Assembly (NCBI GenBank): GCA_964581175.1
Contig: CAZONI010000003.1
Coordinates: 45,537 to 109,536 of the forward strand
Direction of reading: 5' to 3'
Length of the DNA: 64,000 nucleotides
Origin: B46-G9 sp964581175
GTDB lineage: Bacteria > Desulfobacterota > DSM-4660 > Desulfatiglandales > Desulfatiglandaceae
Below the pieces are notes generated by a model. That model was not told where the DNA came from. It was given only the letters and a program-made list of their open reading frames with translations, and did not search any database. Made by a program: the position numbers and the translations under genes. Below, in pieces: positions 23,809 to 32,795 of the stretch (position 1 is the first letter of the stretch; every line of letters starts with the position of its first letter).

Positions 23809-25898
23809 CGAGCCGTCTCAAAAACGATCTTGAAAAATGCTTTTATCCGCGAAACGTGGCAATCATCGGGGTGTCCTCCGAACCAACAAATCTGGGCAAG
23901 AACATCGTCAGCAACCTCCTTGCCTTCGGCTACGAGGGAGAAATTCTCTCCATCGGAGTAAGGGAGGGCGTCGCTTTCGGGCAAAGGATTTATCATTCTC
24001 TGCGAGATATCGATCATTCTATTGATCTCGCGGTCCTTCTAACACCGGCAAAGACCATACCCGGCCTCCTGGAGGAGTGCGGCAAAAAAGGCATCAGAAA
24101 CGTGGTGATCGAGTCCGGGGGATTCTCTGAAATGGGCGAAGAGGGTCTCCCTCTGGAAAACGCGTGCGTGGAGACAGCGAAAAAGTATCATATCCGCTTC
24201 ATCGGACCCAACGGCATAGGAATCACAAACCTGGAAAACGGTCTGGCCCTGCCTTTCATGCCGCTGAACAGGGCCATCAGTCTCGGGCCTGTGTCCATCC
24301 TTGCGCAAAGTGGAGGAGTAGGCCTGAGCTATCTGGGCTTCCTGATCGAAGAAGACATCGGGCTCAACAAATTCGTCTCCATGGGGAACAAGCTCAATGT
24401 GGACGAAAATGACCTCCTCAGCTATCTCATTGAGGACCAAGGAACAAAAATCGTCCTCATACACCTGGAAGGTTTTAAGGACGGGAGGAGATTCGTGGAA
24501 ATCGCCTCACGTTCCGAGAAGCCCATCCTCGTGCACAAAACCAACCGGTTCAAGGCAAGCGCGAGCATCGCGCATTCTCACACGGCAGCGCTTTTTACAG
24601 ACGATCAACTTGTGGATCACGCCCTTGAACAGGCAAATTGCGTCCGCGTGAACACTATGGATGATGCCATAGATTATGTGAAGATCCTTACCTTGCCTCC
24701 TCTCAAGGGAAACAGGCTTGCCGTAGTATCCCGGTCCGGGGGACATGCGGTTATTGCAGCCGATGCCTGTGCACATTATGGGTTTGAACTCCCGCCCTTC
24801 CCGAAGGATTTCCTGGAACGTATTGAAAGTCATTTCCGGGCCAAGGTCATACGGCTTCAGAATCCGCTGGACCTGGGTGATCTCTTTGATCTCAGCTTCT
24901 ATGAAAGTATCGTGGAGGAGATGCTGAAACGGGATGATGTGGACGGCGTACTCCTCGGGCACGGCTACCGAAGGGGGTTTGAACAGACTGACTCCCGCCT
25001 CCTGATCCAGAAAGTGAACCAGCTCGTTGAACGGTATCAAAAACCCGTTGCCGTTGTGATTTTCACTGAGGCAGTTGAAATCGATTACCTGCGGCGCCAG
25101 TCAAAAATCCCCATCTTCACGGCACCTGAAAACGCGATGCGGGCCTTTCACCTCTCCCATCGCTGGGCATCAGGGGTGCAGAGAACTCCGCCGGGGCAAT
25201 CGGCCGTGACCATGCAGGCAGATCGAATCAGCGATATATTGAAGCAGGCGGGGAAAAAACCGTATCTTTTCCTTGCCGAGTCGCTGGAATTGATACAGGC
25301 CTGCGGATTTCCCGTCCCGGAATACCATCTGGCGGCTTCGCCCGAACACGCTGTTGCGGCGTGGCACGCATTGGGGCAGCCTGTTGCTCTTAAAATCAGC
25401 CGCCCTCATATCTTCCATAAGACAGATCAGGGAGGGATTCTCCTGAACCTCGACAGCGAAGAACAGATTGTGGAAGGATTTGAGGCGATGAGATCCAGGG
25501 TTCAAGCAGAAGATATGGAGATCCTGGTTCAGCCCATGGTTAAGGAAGGCCGTGAAATTATCCTCGGCGGCAGGCAGGACGCGGTTTTCGGCCCCGTGCT
25601 GATGTTTGGGCTGGGTGGCATTCTTGTGGAAGCTCTGGCGGATGTCGTTTGGCGGGTGGCGCCTATCAACCATCATGATGCCAGGGCCATGATCAACGGA
25701 ATCAAAGGAAGCAGGCTCCTCGGCGGCATCAGGGGAGAAGAGCCTCGTGACCTGGATGCCCTCGAAGAGCTGCTGCTACGTTTGTCAAAACTGCTCGTGG
25801 CCTTTCCAGGCATCCGGGAGATTGATGTGAATCCCATTAAGGTTTTGGCATCCGGACAAGGGGCCGTGGCATTGGATGCCAGGATTAGTTTGAGCTAG
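23805..25898 (+). CDS. ADP-forming acyl-CoA synthetase (acetate-CoA ligase type, alpha-beta fusion)
   Basis: Interconverts acyl-CoA + ADP + Pi with acid + CoA + ATP. It is a 697-residue single chain with domains in the usual order: CoA-binding Rossmann domain (VAIIGVSSEPTNLGKNI), succinyl-CoA-ligase-like domains with AQSGGVGLSYLG and the phosphohistidine segment HSHTAAL (His259), then a C-terminal ATP-grasp part with ALKISRP...HKTDQGGILLNL and VQPMVKEGREIILGG. No acetyltransferase (Pat-like) domain is attached. It begins inside the stop of the KptA-like gene (ATGA). In a fermentative or syntrophic cell it could conserve energy from acetyl-CoA or another acyl-CoA; the acyl group cannot be read from sequence. 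Confidence 0.88.
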   Translation: MTSRLKNDLEKCFYPRNVAIIGVSSEPTNLGKNIVSNLLAFGYEGEILSIGVREGVAFGQRIYHSLRDIDHSIDLAVLLTPAKTIPGLLEECGKKGIRNVVIESGGFSEMGEEGLPLENACVETAKKYHIRFIGPNGIGITNLENGLALPFMPLNRAISLGPVSILAQSGGVGLSYLGFLIEEDIGLNKFVSMGNKLNVDENDLLSYLIEDQGTKIVLIHLEGFKDGRRFVEIASRSEKPILVHKTNRFKASASIAHSHTAALFTDDQLVDHALEQANCVRVNTMDDAIDYVKILTLPPLKGNRLAVVSRSGGHAVIAADACAHYGFELPPFPKDFLERIESHFRAKVIRLQNPLDLGDLFDLSFYESIVEEMLKRDDVDGVLLGHGYRRGFEQTDSRLLIQKVNQLVERYQKPVAVVIFTEAVEIDYLRRQSKIPIFTAPENAMRAFHLSHRWASGVQRTPPGQSAVTMQADRISDILKQAGKKPYLFLAESLELIQACGFPVPEYHLAASPEHAVAAWHALGQPVALKISRPHIFHKTDQGGILLNLDSEEQIVEGFEAMRSRVQAEDMEILVQPMVKEGREIILGGRQDAVFGPVLMFGLGGILVEALADVVWRVAPINHHDARAMINGIKGSRLLGGIRGEEPRDLDALEELLLRLSKLLVAFPGIREIDVNPIKVLASGQGAVALDARISLS

Positions 25899-26043
25899 AC
25901 CGTCCGCCTCTGGTGAAGGACCGAATGGTTCTCCCGGATACAGGGCCCGGAAAAGCGTTATGCTCAGGGGGGCTGCCTGATGCCTTCGGTTCTGCGGGAA
26001 GAGACTCACTCCCTCTGAGTAGATTTGAAAGGAGTATCAATAC

Positions 26044-27501
26044 ATGTGGTCTCAATGGGCATTGCAAACCGATCTCTATCAACTGACCATGGTAGGGGGA
26101 TACGTCAAGGAAGGGAAAAAGAACCAATGGGCCAATTTCGACTACTTTTTCCGCAAGATTCCGGATGACGGCGGTTACTGCGTTGTGGCAGGTCTTGCAG
26201 ATGTCATCGATTACCTCCGGACCTTGAAATTCAGCAGGGATGATCTTGCCTATCTGGACAGCCTGAACATGTTCTCAAAAGAGGTGCTCGACTACCTCGA
26301 AAATTTCACATTTACAGGCGATCTCTGGGCCGTGCCCGAGGGAACGGTGGTCTTTCCACATGAACCCCTCATCAGGGTGACAGCGCCCCTGCCCGAGGCC
26401 CAGCTCATTGAGAGCACAATTCTAAACATCATGAACTTTCAAACCCTCATCGCCACCAAAGGTGCCAGGGTGCGCTGGGCTGCTCGTGGCGACGCGGTAA
26501 TTGATTTCGGTCTTCGCAGGGCCCACGGGCCTGACGGAGCCCTCATGGCCTCTCGCGCCGCCTATATAGGAGGCGTGGAAGCCAGCTCGAACGTGCTTGC
26601 GGGAAAACTCTACGGGATCCCGGTGCGGGGCACCCATGCCCATTCGTGGGTTGAGAGTTTCCCCAGCGAACTGGAAGCATTCCGGGCATTTGCCGAGACC
26701 TACCCACACGCCTGTCTCCTTCTCGTAGATACCTATGATACCCTGAGGAGCGGCGTGCCCAACGCCATCCGTGTTGGTCGTGAACTGAGAGAAAAAGGGT
26801 ATGAGCTGCTGGGGATTCGGCTGGACAGCGGTGATCTCGCCTATCTGAGCAAAGAGGCGCGCATGATGCTTGATGAGGGAGGGTTCCCGGATGCCGTCAT
26901 CGTCGCCTCGAGTGACCTGGATGAATGGCTTCTGGAGAGCCTCAAACGGCAGGGAGCCAAGGTGAATATCTGGGGCATAGGCACACGGCTGGTGACGTCG
27001 TTTTCATCGCCCGCCCTCGGCGGTGTGTACAAATTGACCGCCCTGGACGAAAACGGGGAGAGAATGGTGCCGAAGATCAAACGTTCGGACAACCCTGAAA
27101 AAATCACCAATCCCGGGCTCAAGAGAGTGTGCCGCATGTTCGATCAGCGGGGAAGAATGCGGGGTGATGTCCTGTTTTTCGCGGACGAGCAGATCCCTTC
27201 CGGCACCCGCTTCCGGGCCTATCATCCCATGTTCTCACATGTGTCCAAGAGCTACCCGAAGACCTTCCGGATGAAGGAACTGCTGATCCCGGTTTTCGAG
27301 CAGGGGAAGCTCGTCTACAACAGTCCCCCCGTGCACCTGATCCGGGAAAATACCCTGAAAAACCTCTCACAGCTGGACGCCGCGTACAAGCGTTTCCAAA
27401 ACCCCCATACCTACCATGTGAGCCTTGGCTCACATCTCTTCAAAACCAAGGAGCGACTCCTGCGCATCGCCGGCCGAACACGGAAGACCTCAACAGCGTG
27501 A
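26044..27501 (+). CDS. pncB: Nicotinate phosphoribosyltransferase
   Basis: Makes nicotinate mononucleotide from nicotinate and PRPP in the NAD salvage route. The 485-residue length fits the Gram-positive/deltaproteobacterial PncB group. Markers are TDLYQLTMVGGY at the N terminus, NFQTLIATKGARVR, DFGLRRAHGPDGALMASRAA, the phosphorylated-His segment GTHAHSW (His200), LLVDTYDT and GIRLDSGDLAYLS. AAGGAG precedes the ATG. A single gene, 145 bp after the acyl-CoA synthetase, closed by a strong hairpin. Its nearness to a KptA-like (NAD-using family) gene is suggestive but not evidence of a link. Confidence 0.94.
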   Translation: MWSQWALQTDLYQLTMVGGYVKEGKKNQWANFDYFFRKIPDDGGYCVVAGLADVIDYLRTLKFSRDDLAYLDSLNMFSKEVLDYLENFTFTGDLWAVPEGTVVFPHEPLIRVTAPLPEAQLIESTILNIMNFQTLIATKGARVRWAARGDAVIDFGLRRAHGPDGALMASRAAYIGGVEASSNVLAGKLYGIPVRGTHAHSWVESFPSELEAFRAFAETYPHACLLLVDTYDTLRSGVPNAIRVGRELREKGYELLGIRLDSGDLAYLSKEARMMLDEGGFPDAVIVASSDLDEWLLESLKRQGAKVNIWGIGTRLVTSFSSPALGGVYKLTALDENGERMVPKIKRSDNPEKITNPGLKRVCRMFDQRGRMRGDVLFFADEQIPSGTRFRAYHPMFSHVSKSYPKTFRMKELLIPVFEQGKLVYNSPPVHLIRENTLKNLSQLDAAYKRFQNPHTYHVSLGSHLFKTKERLLRIAGRTRKTSTA

Positions 27502-27556
27502 GTCTCCTTCCGCAGAGCGGGAGGCATCAGGCAACTACCCTGAGCAGCACACCCTT

Positions 27557-27592
27557 CCAGCCCCCGGATCGGTGAACCTATCCGGGGGCTGG
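27557..27592. terminator. Strong GC-rich hairpin between convergent genes
   Basis: CCAGCCCCCGGAT (27557-27569) and ATCCGGGGGCTGG (27580-27592) form a perfect 13-bp stem with a 10-base loop. There is no immediate T-run on either side (CTTTT follows 21 bases later on the plus strand), so it may act as a weak terminator or mRNA end stabiliser for both pncB and the BASS gene. Confidence 0.6.
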
Positions 27593-27733
27593 AGCAAAGA
27601 TGACCCATTCTTTTAAATCAAGGACAAATGGTTGCCCTGTCACGCGCCTACCTTGTTCCCAGGATTTGTTGCTTCCCTGGAAAGACTCTGCATCCGGATG
27701 AAGAAAGCTGCCGGCATCGCACGAGCAGGAGCC

Positions 27734-28660
27734 TCAGGAGAAGGGTGTCGAAGTCATCAGGAAGATCCGCTCATATGCTCGTAAAGGAAAGATGAGCAGG
27801 AAGAAAGGGACCATGTACATTGCGGCAACAGTTGCCTCTAGAGGCCCAAAAAAGTGCGAGGCAAAGACAATGATGAGCACATTGTTTATATTCCCTGCAG
27901 CAATAGCTGAAGCTACCCTATCCATTGGTTCTGCGCGCCAGGGGCAAAGGATCCCCAGAAAGAACAGGATGGCCCCTAGTACCAGCGCGACAAAAGAGGC
28001 GCCTATGAGAACCCCCGGCTGTTGACCAAAGTACCCCGCGTATCTGGAAAAAACACCCAGGTTTATCGCGGCGAAAATGCCCAGTGAAATGGGATAGCGG
28101 AATCGCAACAGAATTCTCGTCAGCCCGGGAAACCACTTCCGGCATCCCTCAACTGCGAGGATCGGCACAAAGACGATCAGGCTCAGCATCTTCATCATCG
28201 CGACGAGGGAAATATCCAGGGCTCTTCCCAGGAAGACCTTCACCAATAACGGAAGCGTAAAAGGCACCAGTAAAGAGGTCGTCACGACCATGAGCAACAC
28301 GAGGGACCCGTTGGATCGCACCAGGGTGGCAATGAATGGCGCAACCACACCGGTCGAAACACCGCTCAGAAGAAGGCCTGCTGTTGCATACCGGGGATAG
28401 GTGACCTTGAGAATGAAAAAAACCAGAACAGGGAGCGCCACAAGCTTGAAAAAAGTAAGCCAGACAGTCAGAGAGATATGATCCCGGAGCGTTTTTCCTA
28501 TCGAACTCAATTTAAGAGAAAGAAAGCTGAGAAAGAGAAGGAACATCATGCAATAGAACGGATACGGCTGAAAATAGCGACCCAGGTGGGGGAGAAAAAT
28601 ACCCGCAAGCATGGAAGAAAAAACCACGATAAGAAGCAACAGGTCACTTAGACGTAACAC
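27734..28660 (-). CDS. Bile acid:sodium symporter (BASS) family transporter
   Basis: 308-residue inner-membrane protein with eight to ten hydrophobic segments spread over the whole length. The family pattern is seen in the N-terminal half (FLSLKLSSIGKTL, then GLLLSGVSTGVVAPFIATL) and in the repeated crossover segment AIAAGNINNVLIIVFASHFFGP near the C terminus, which corresponds to the Na+-binding crossover helix. The start is GTG at 28660. It lies 132 bp after livM on the same strand and may be the last gene of that transcript. BASS members carry bile acids, pyruvate, pantoate or other organic acids; the substrate here is unknown. Confidence 0.75.
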   Translation of the reverse strand: MLRLSDLLLLIVVFSSMLAGIFLPHLGRYFQPYPFYCMMFLLFLSFLSLKLSSIGKTLRDHISLTVWLTFFKLVALPVLVFFILKVTYPRYATAGLLLSGVSTGVVAPFIATLVRSNGSLVLLMVVTTSLLVPFTLPLLVKVFLGRALDISLVAMMKMLSLIVFVPILAVEGCRKWFPGLTRILLRFRYPISLGIFAAINLGVFSRYAGYFGQQPGVLIGASFVALVLGAILFFLGILCPWRAEPMDRVASAIAAGNINNVLIIVFASHFFGPLEATVAAMYMVPFFLLIFPLRAYERIFLMTSTPFS

Positions 28661-28792
28661 CAGGTTACCCCGGATTCGACTCTGGAGATAGTAAAGCTGA
28701 AATCGCCATGTCTCTCAATACAGGATCTGCTCCAGGGGACACCTGCTCCTTCGCTCCAGGCGGGAATTCAGCGGAAGAGTCCGAAAAAATAG

Positions 28793-29761
28793 TCACTTGT
28801 AGAGCTTCGACACCTTTTTTTCTTCGCCCAGGATTCCTTGAGGACGGTAAATGAGTATGATTTCGAGGAGGATACCCACAATGAGAAAACGTAGATAGGG
28901 GCCTTTATCCTGGATAGCGGCGGGGAGCATATCCATCAGGAAATCACTGCCGATCCAGATGAACCATATGACGTATGCTCCGAGCAGGGCTCCTTTGTTG
29001 TTGCCGCTTCCTCCGGCCATCAACATGACCCAGATAATAAATGTCCCATAGAGGGGAGTAAACACATCGGGCGATATAGCCTTGGTATAATGGGCATATA
29101 ATGCGCCTCCCACACCCATGACCATTGAGCCGAAAATGAGGGATTGCATCTTGAATCGGAACACGTCTTTTCCACTTGCCGAGGCGGCAAGCTCATCTTC
29201 CCGGATGGCCCGCAAAACCCTTCCCCAAGGAGATCTGATTCCCTTTTCAATCAGGAAGTAAATAATAACCATGACGACCAAAACAATCACCAGGTAGATA
29301 TAATCGTATTTCTGACCACTGACCAATGAGTGCAAAGGCTGGGGTAATCCCATAAGTCCCTGGGGGCCGTTCGCCAGCCATCTTTCATTATTGAAGATCA
29401 GACGGAAAGTCTCGGCAATTCCGAGAGTGGCGATGGCCAGGTAGTCCTCACTCAACCGCAGTGTCGGCACACCGATAAGAAAAGCAACCAGTCCGCATGA
29501 TATCGCCGCGCCGATGAGGCCAAAGATAAAAGGCATGTTCAAACCGAAGAGCTGGTGGACATACTGTGCCAATACTCCGGTCGGCATGGAAGTCGTAATC
29601 ATAGCCGACGTGTACGCCCCTATACAGAAAAATCCTGCGATTCCGATGTTGAACAGTCCCGTATATCCCCACTGGATGTTGAGCCCCAGACAAAATACTC
29701 CATAGATGCTCGCCATGATAACCAGGGACACCAAATACGCTATGATGCCTCCGACTTCCAT
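28793..29761 (-). CDS. livM: Branched-chain amino acid ABC transporter, permease LivM
   Basis: 322-residue inner-membrane permease. The BPD_transp_2 pattern is clear: LGLNIQWGYTGLFNIGIAGFFCIGAYTSA near the N terminus, RAIREDELAASASGKDVFRFK as the cytosolic coupling loop, and GGSGNNKGALLGAYVIW before the last helices. The ATG shares one base with the livH stop (TAATG), so the two permeases are translationally coupled. The first methionine overlaps as usual for this pair. Works with LivH, LivG and LivF to import an amino acid or related small carboxylate. Confidence 0.93.
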   Translation of the reverse strand: MEVGGIIAYLVSLVIMASIYGVFCLGLNIQWGYTGLFNIGIAGFFCIGAYTSAMITTSMPTGVLAQYVHQLFGLNMPFIFGLIGAAISCGLVAFLIGVPTLRLSEDYLAIATLGIAETFRLIFNNERWLANGPQGLMGLPQPLHSLVSGQKYDYIYLVIVLVVMVIIYFLIEKGIRSPWGRVLRAIREDELAASASGKDVFRFKMQSLIFGSMVMGVGGALYAHYTKAISPDVFTPLYGTFIIWVMLMAGGSGNNKGALLGAYVIWFIWIGSDFLMDMLPAAIQDKGPYLRFLIVGILLEIILIYRPQGILGEEKKVSKLYK

Positions 29762-30675
29762 TACTTTTCACTCCCCCCGAAAATCCCTTCCGGTTTGATG
29801 AACAGGATCAAAATCATTATGATGAAAGCCACCGCCAGCTTATAGGTAGGGAGAAGCACGGCGGTAGAGAGCTGCTCGGCAATGCCGATGACCAACCCCC
29901 CCACAAGCGCACCGTACATATTGCCTATGCCTCCCAGAATTGCCGCAGCAAAGAGGGGGATGAGAAAATTCCACCCCATTCCCGGATGAAGTTGTACGTC
30001 GATACCGTAGAGCATTCCGGCAGCCGCCGCCAGGCCGCCGCCTATACCCCATGTCCACATCACGATAGCTTCGGTATCGATGCCGGATACAAGAGCGAGC
30101 TCGGTATTATCTGCGGTGGCTCGCATGGCCTTCCCCATCTTGGTCCTCTGGAGGAAAAGATGGAGAAGCACGACAAGCACCACCACCAGAGCTACGATAA
30201 ATATCTGGTCGGGCCTTATCTTTATATCGAGAGGAAGCATGATCGCGGGACGCATAACCCCCGGCCGATAAAAGCGATAGTCAGGACCCGTTATAATGAG
30301 AATAATCATCCTGATGATAAACGAAACACCGAGGGAAGACATGGCGAGGATGACGGCGTTGCTGTTCTTGAGACGGAGTTTCTTATAGAGCAGCCTGTCA
30401 AAGAATATCCCCATAAAAGCCACAGCAGCCATACTCACCGGGAATGCGATCAGCATCCTCCATCCGAAAGAAAGGGGCCCGAATGTGGTATCGGGAACGC
30501 CCAGCCACGGAAGGATAACGCCGACAACAAGCAGCGCGATATATGCGCCCGCAGTCATAAACTCTCCATGGGCAAAATTGGCCATCCTGACGATCCCGTA
30601 AACCAGGGTAATACCTATGGCGCCCAGAGATATGACGCTTCCCAGAACAATCCCGTAAACAATCAGCTCCGCCAT
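29761..30675 (-). CDS. livH: Branched-chain amino acid ABC transporter, permease LivH
   Basis: 304-residue inner-membrane permease with about eight membrane segments. Typical motifs are the N-terminal GITLVYGIVRMANFAHGEFMTAGAYIA and the coupling-loop region KMGKAMRATADNTELALVSGID. Near the C terminus are AAILGGIGNMYGALVGGLVIG and IKPEGIFG. It starts four bases after livF ends and overlaps livM by one base. The NFAHG(E) motif is diagnostic for LivH-type permeases, including those for amides, urea or dicarboxylates, so the substrate is not fixed by sequence. Confidence 0.93.
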   Translation of the reverse strand: MAELIVYGIVLGSVISLGAIGITLVYGIVRMANFAHGEFMTAGAYIALLVVGVILPWLGVPDTTFGPLSFGWRMLIAFPVSMAAVAFMGIFFDRLLYKKLRLKNSNAVILAMSSLGVSFIIRMIILIITGPDYRFYRPGVMRPAIMLPLDIKIRPDQIFIVALVVVLVVLLHLFLQRTKMGKAMRATADNTELALVSGIDTEAIVMWTWGIGGGLAAAAGMLYGIDVQLHPGMGWNFLIPLFAAAILGGIGNMYGALVGGLVIGIAEQLSTAVLLPTYKLAVAFIIMILILFIKPEGIFGGSEK

Positions 30676-30679
30676 CCTG

Positions 30680-31384
30680 TCAGCCTCCTAGATACAGCTT
30701 CGCCACATCTTCATTATCAAGAAGCGATTTCCCATCATCATCAAGGACATTTCTGCCCATGGCCAAAACGTACCCGTGATCTGCCATCTTCAGCGCCTCT
30801 TTCGCGTTCTGTTCGACGATGGCAATGGAGACTCCGGTCTTATTGATATCTGCTATTTTTTCAAAAATCGTGGACACAAGTAAGGGAGCCAACCCTGCGG
30901 AGGGTTCATCCAGCAACAGGAGCATCGGATCGAGCATCAAGGCCCTTCCCATCGCGACCATCTGGCGTTGTCCACCGGAAAGTTGTCCCGCTTTCTGATT
31001 TCTCTTTTCTCTCAGGGTTGGAAAAAGATCGTACATTTCCTTCATTCTCCCTCTGAAATCATCAGTCCGGATAAACGCTCCCATCTCCAGGTTCTCCTGG
31101 ATCGTGAGAGAGGGGAAAACATTGCTCACCTGGGGTACGTAACTAATCCCCTTTCTCGCAATCTTATTGGGTTTCAACCCGGTAATATCCTCATCCTTTA
31201 AAGTAATATGGCCTTCCCTCGGCTTCAAAATACCAAAAATAGTCTTAAGCAATGTTGATTTGCCAGCTCCGTTGGGTCCGATAATCGAAACGATCTGGTT
31301 GGATTTGACTTGGATACTGACCTTCTGCAGGATATCGAGTTCCGTATAACCAGCTGAGATCCCGTCGGCCTTCAGGATTGTCAT
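30680..31384 (-). CDS. livF: Branched-chain amino acid ABC transporter, ATPase LivF
   Basis: 234-residue cytosolic ATPase subunit. Walker A is GPNGAGKST, the Q-loop region is YVPQVSNVFPSLT, the signature is LSGGQRQMVAMGRAL, Walker B is LLLLDEPSAGLAP, and the H-loop is VEQN. The Asn following Glu-Gln in place of His is usual for LivF. Length and the ending (VAKLYLGG) are typical. Overlaps the livG stop by four bases (ATGA). Confidence 0.94.
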   Translation of the reverse strand: MTILKADGISAGYTELDILQKVSIQVKSNQIVSIIGPNGAGKSTLLKTIFGILKPREGHITLKDEDITGLKPNKIARKGISYVPQVSNVFPSLTIQENLEMGAFIRTDDFRGRMKEMYDLFPTLREKRNQKAGQLSGGQRQMVAMGRALMLDPMLLLLDEPSAGLAPLLVSTIFEKIADINKTGVSIAIVEQNAKEALKMADHGYVLAMGRNVLDDDGKSLLDNEDVAKLYLGG

Positions 31385-32142
31385 CGATATTGCCCTCCTA
31401 GGTATGCTTCCAGAACCTCTTTGTTATTCCGGATCTCTTCGGGAGGTCCTTCAGCCAGTTTTCTTCCTTCGCTCATGACGATAATCGGATCACAGAGTTC
31501 CATTATCAGATCCATGTTGTGCTCAATAAGGAGAAAGGTTATATTTTTTTCGTCGCGAAGTCTCCTGATGTTATCCACAAGCTTTTTCATGAGTGTTGGG
31601 TTGACCCCGGCACCGGGTTCGTCCAGGAGGACCATTTCCGGATCGGCCATGAGGCTCTTCCCGAGTTCCAGGAGTTTCTTCTGTCCTCCCGAAAGAGACC
31701 CCGCATACTCATCCCGAAGCTCGCTCAATTCGACAAATTTAAGAACTTCATACGCCTTCTGCATCAATTCGTGTTCTTGGCTCCTGACCGAGCTTGCCCT
31801 GAACCATGTATTCCAAATGTTTTCCCCAGTCTGATTCGCCGGCATGAGCATGAGATTTTCAAGGACGGTCATGTGTCCGAATTCACGGGTGATCTGAAAC
31901 GTCCTGTAGAGTTTTTTGTGAAAGATTTTATGGGGAGGGAGGCCGTCAATTTCTTGATCCTTGAAAAATATCCCGCCTCTGTCAGGCTTGTACCGGCCGG
32001 CGATAATGTTGAACAGGGTGGTCTTTCCCGCCCCATTTGGACCGATAAGTCCGGTAATGGAGCCTTTTTCAACTTTGAAGGAACAATCACAAACGGCCAT
32101 TAAACCGCCAAAGCTCTTATACAACCCTTCTACTCTCAGCAT
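31381..32142 (-). CDS. livG: Branched-chain amino acid ABC transporter, ATPase LivG
   Basis: 253-residue cytosolic ATPase subunit. Walker A is GPNGAGKTT, the signature is LSGGQKKLLELGKSL, Walker B is MVLLDEPGAGVNP, and LIEHNMDLIMELCD contains the switch His. The C terminus ENKE-like region (EEIRNNKEVLEAYLGG) is the LivG hallmark. It is the first gene of the unit livG-livF-livH-livM under a strong promoter at 32233-32261. No periplasmic binding protein gene is present within the unit. Confidence 0.94.
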   Translation of the reverse strand: MLRVEGLYKSFGGLMAVCDCSFKVEKGSITGLIGPNGAGKTTLFNIIAGRYKPDRGGIFFKDQEIDGLPPHKIFHKKLYRTFQITREFGHMTVLENLMLMPANQTGENIWNTWFRASSVRSQEHELMQKAYEVLKFVELSELRDEYAGSLSGGQKKLLELGKSLMADPEMVLLDEPGAGVNPTLMKKLVDNIRRLRDEKNITFLLIEHNMDLIMELCDPIIVMSEGRKLAEGPPEEIRNNKEVLEAYLGGQYR

Positions 32143-32232
32143 ACTCGCCTCTCAGCAAATACAGTTGTTTGCACCTGGTTTTTACCAGGTCTCGATGTCT
32201 GACCTCCTGCTCACATCTTATGGGCATTTTTT

Positions 32233-32261
32233 ACATTAGAAGAGTTGGCAAAATATGTCAA
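32233..32261 (-). promoter_or_regulatory. Promoter for livGFHM
   Basis: On the minus strand TTGACA (32256-32261), 17 bp spacer, TAATGT (32233-32238), about 91 bp before livG. Close to consensus. Confidence 0.65.
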
Positions 32262-32680
32262 ATATGTTTCTTTTCATGAAATCGGTCCCCTTCTGCAAGA
32301 TTTAGTGTATCATAGATATCTACATTTACATCCGAAATATTTACATCAGGAAGGATGGATTAATGTTCGCGGTCTGCAATTTTCGGATTTCCTGTTTGGC
32401 CCCGCAGAATGCCCCTTTGATAATAATCGAGTGAAAAGAGCCTGTTGGTGATAGAAACCGCCTGTTATTGCAAGTGGTGCCTTTTACAGGAACGACATGT
32501 TTGATGTCAAGAAAAAAGTTTGAAGGTATTAAAAATCCGGACCTATTGAAACTGTCGTGTTGCCGGCTCTCCTTTAATCCGGCGAGCTTCCCATGGGGCT
32601 TGCCTCCAGTCTCTGTTGAGGCTGCTCTCATCAGGCTTGTGAGAATCCGCGCGTGCGCCCGCTCCGGAGGCATAATTCCT
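32262..32680. other. Long intergenic stretch between divergent promoters
   Basis: No convincing gene. Both strands have open frames of 80-150 codons here but their translations are low-coherence and lack ribosome sites. The sequence is A/T-rich near the liv promoter. Confidence 0.4.
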
Positions 32681-32709
32681 TTGAAAGTTGGATCGTTCAG
32701 TGCTATAAA
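32681..32709 (+). promoter_or_regulatory. Promoter for acetoacetyl-CoA synthetase
   Basis: TTGAAA (32681-32686), 17 bp, TATAAA (32704-32709), 86 bp before the ATG. Near-consensus. Confidence 0.6.
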
Positions 32710-32795
32710 TGCAGCGCAATCGAATATTCGGAGCTGATGCAGAGCGGTTTTTCTCATCGCCCGAACAAATCTCTTGAGGATCAAGGAGGTCGATC

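Noticed and set aside
32341..32784. 147-codon minus-strand open frame in the liv / acetoacetyl-CoA synthetase gap
   Set aside because: No ribosome site, no recognisable motif, and an equally long unrelated frame exists on the other strand over the same bases.
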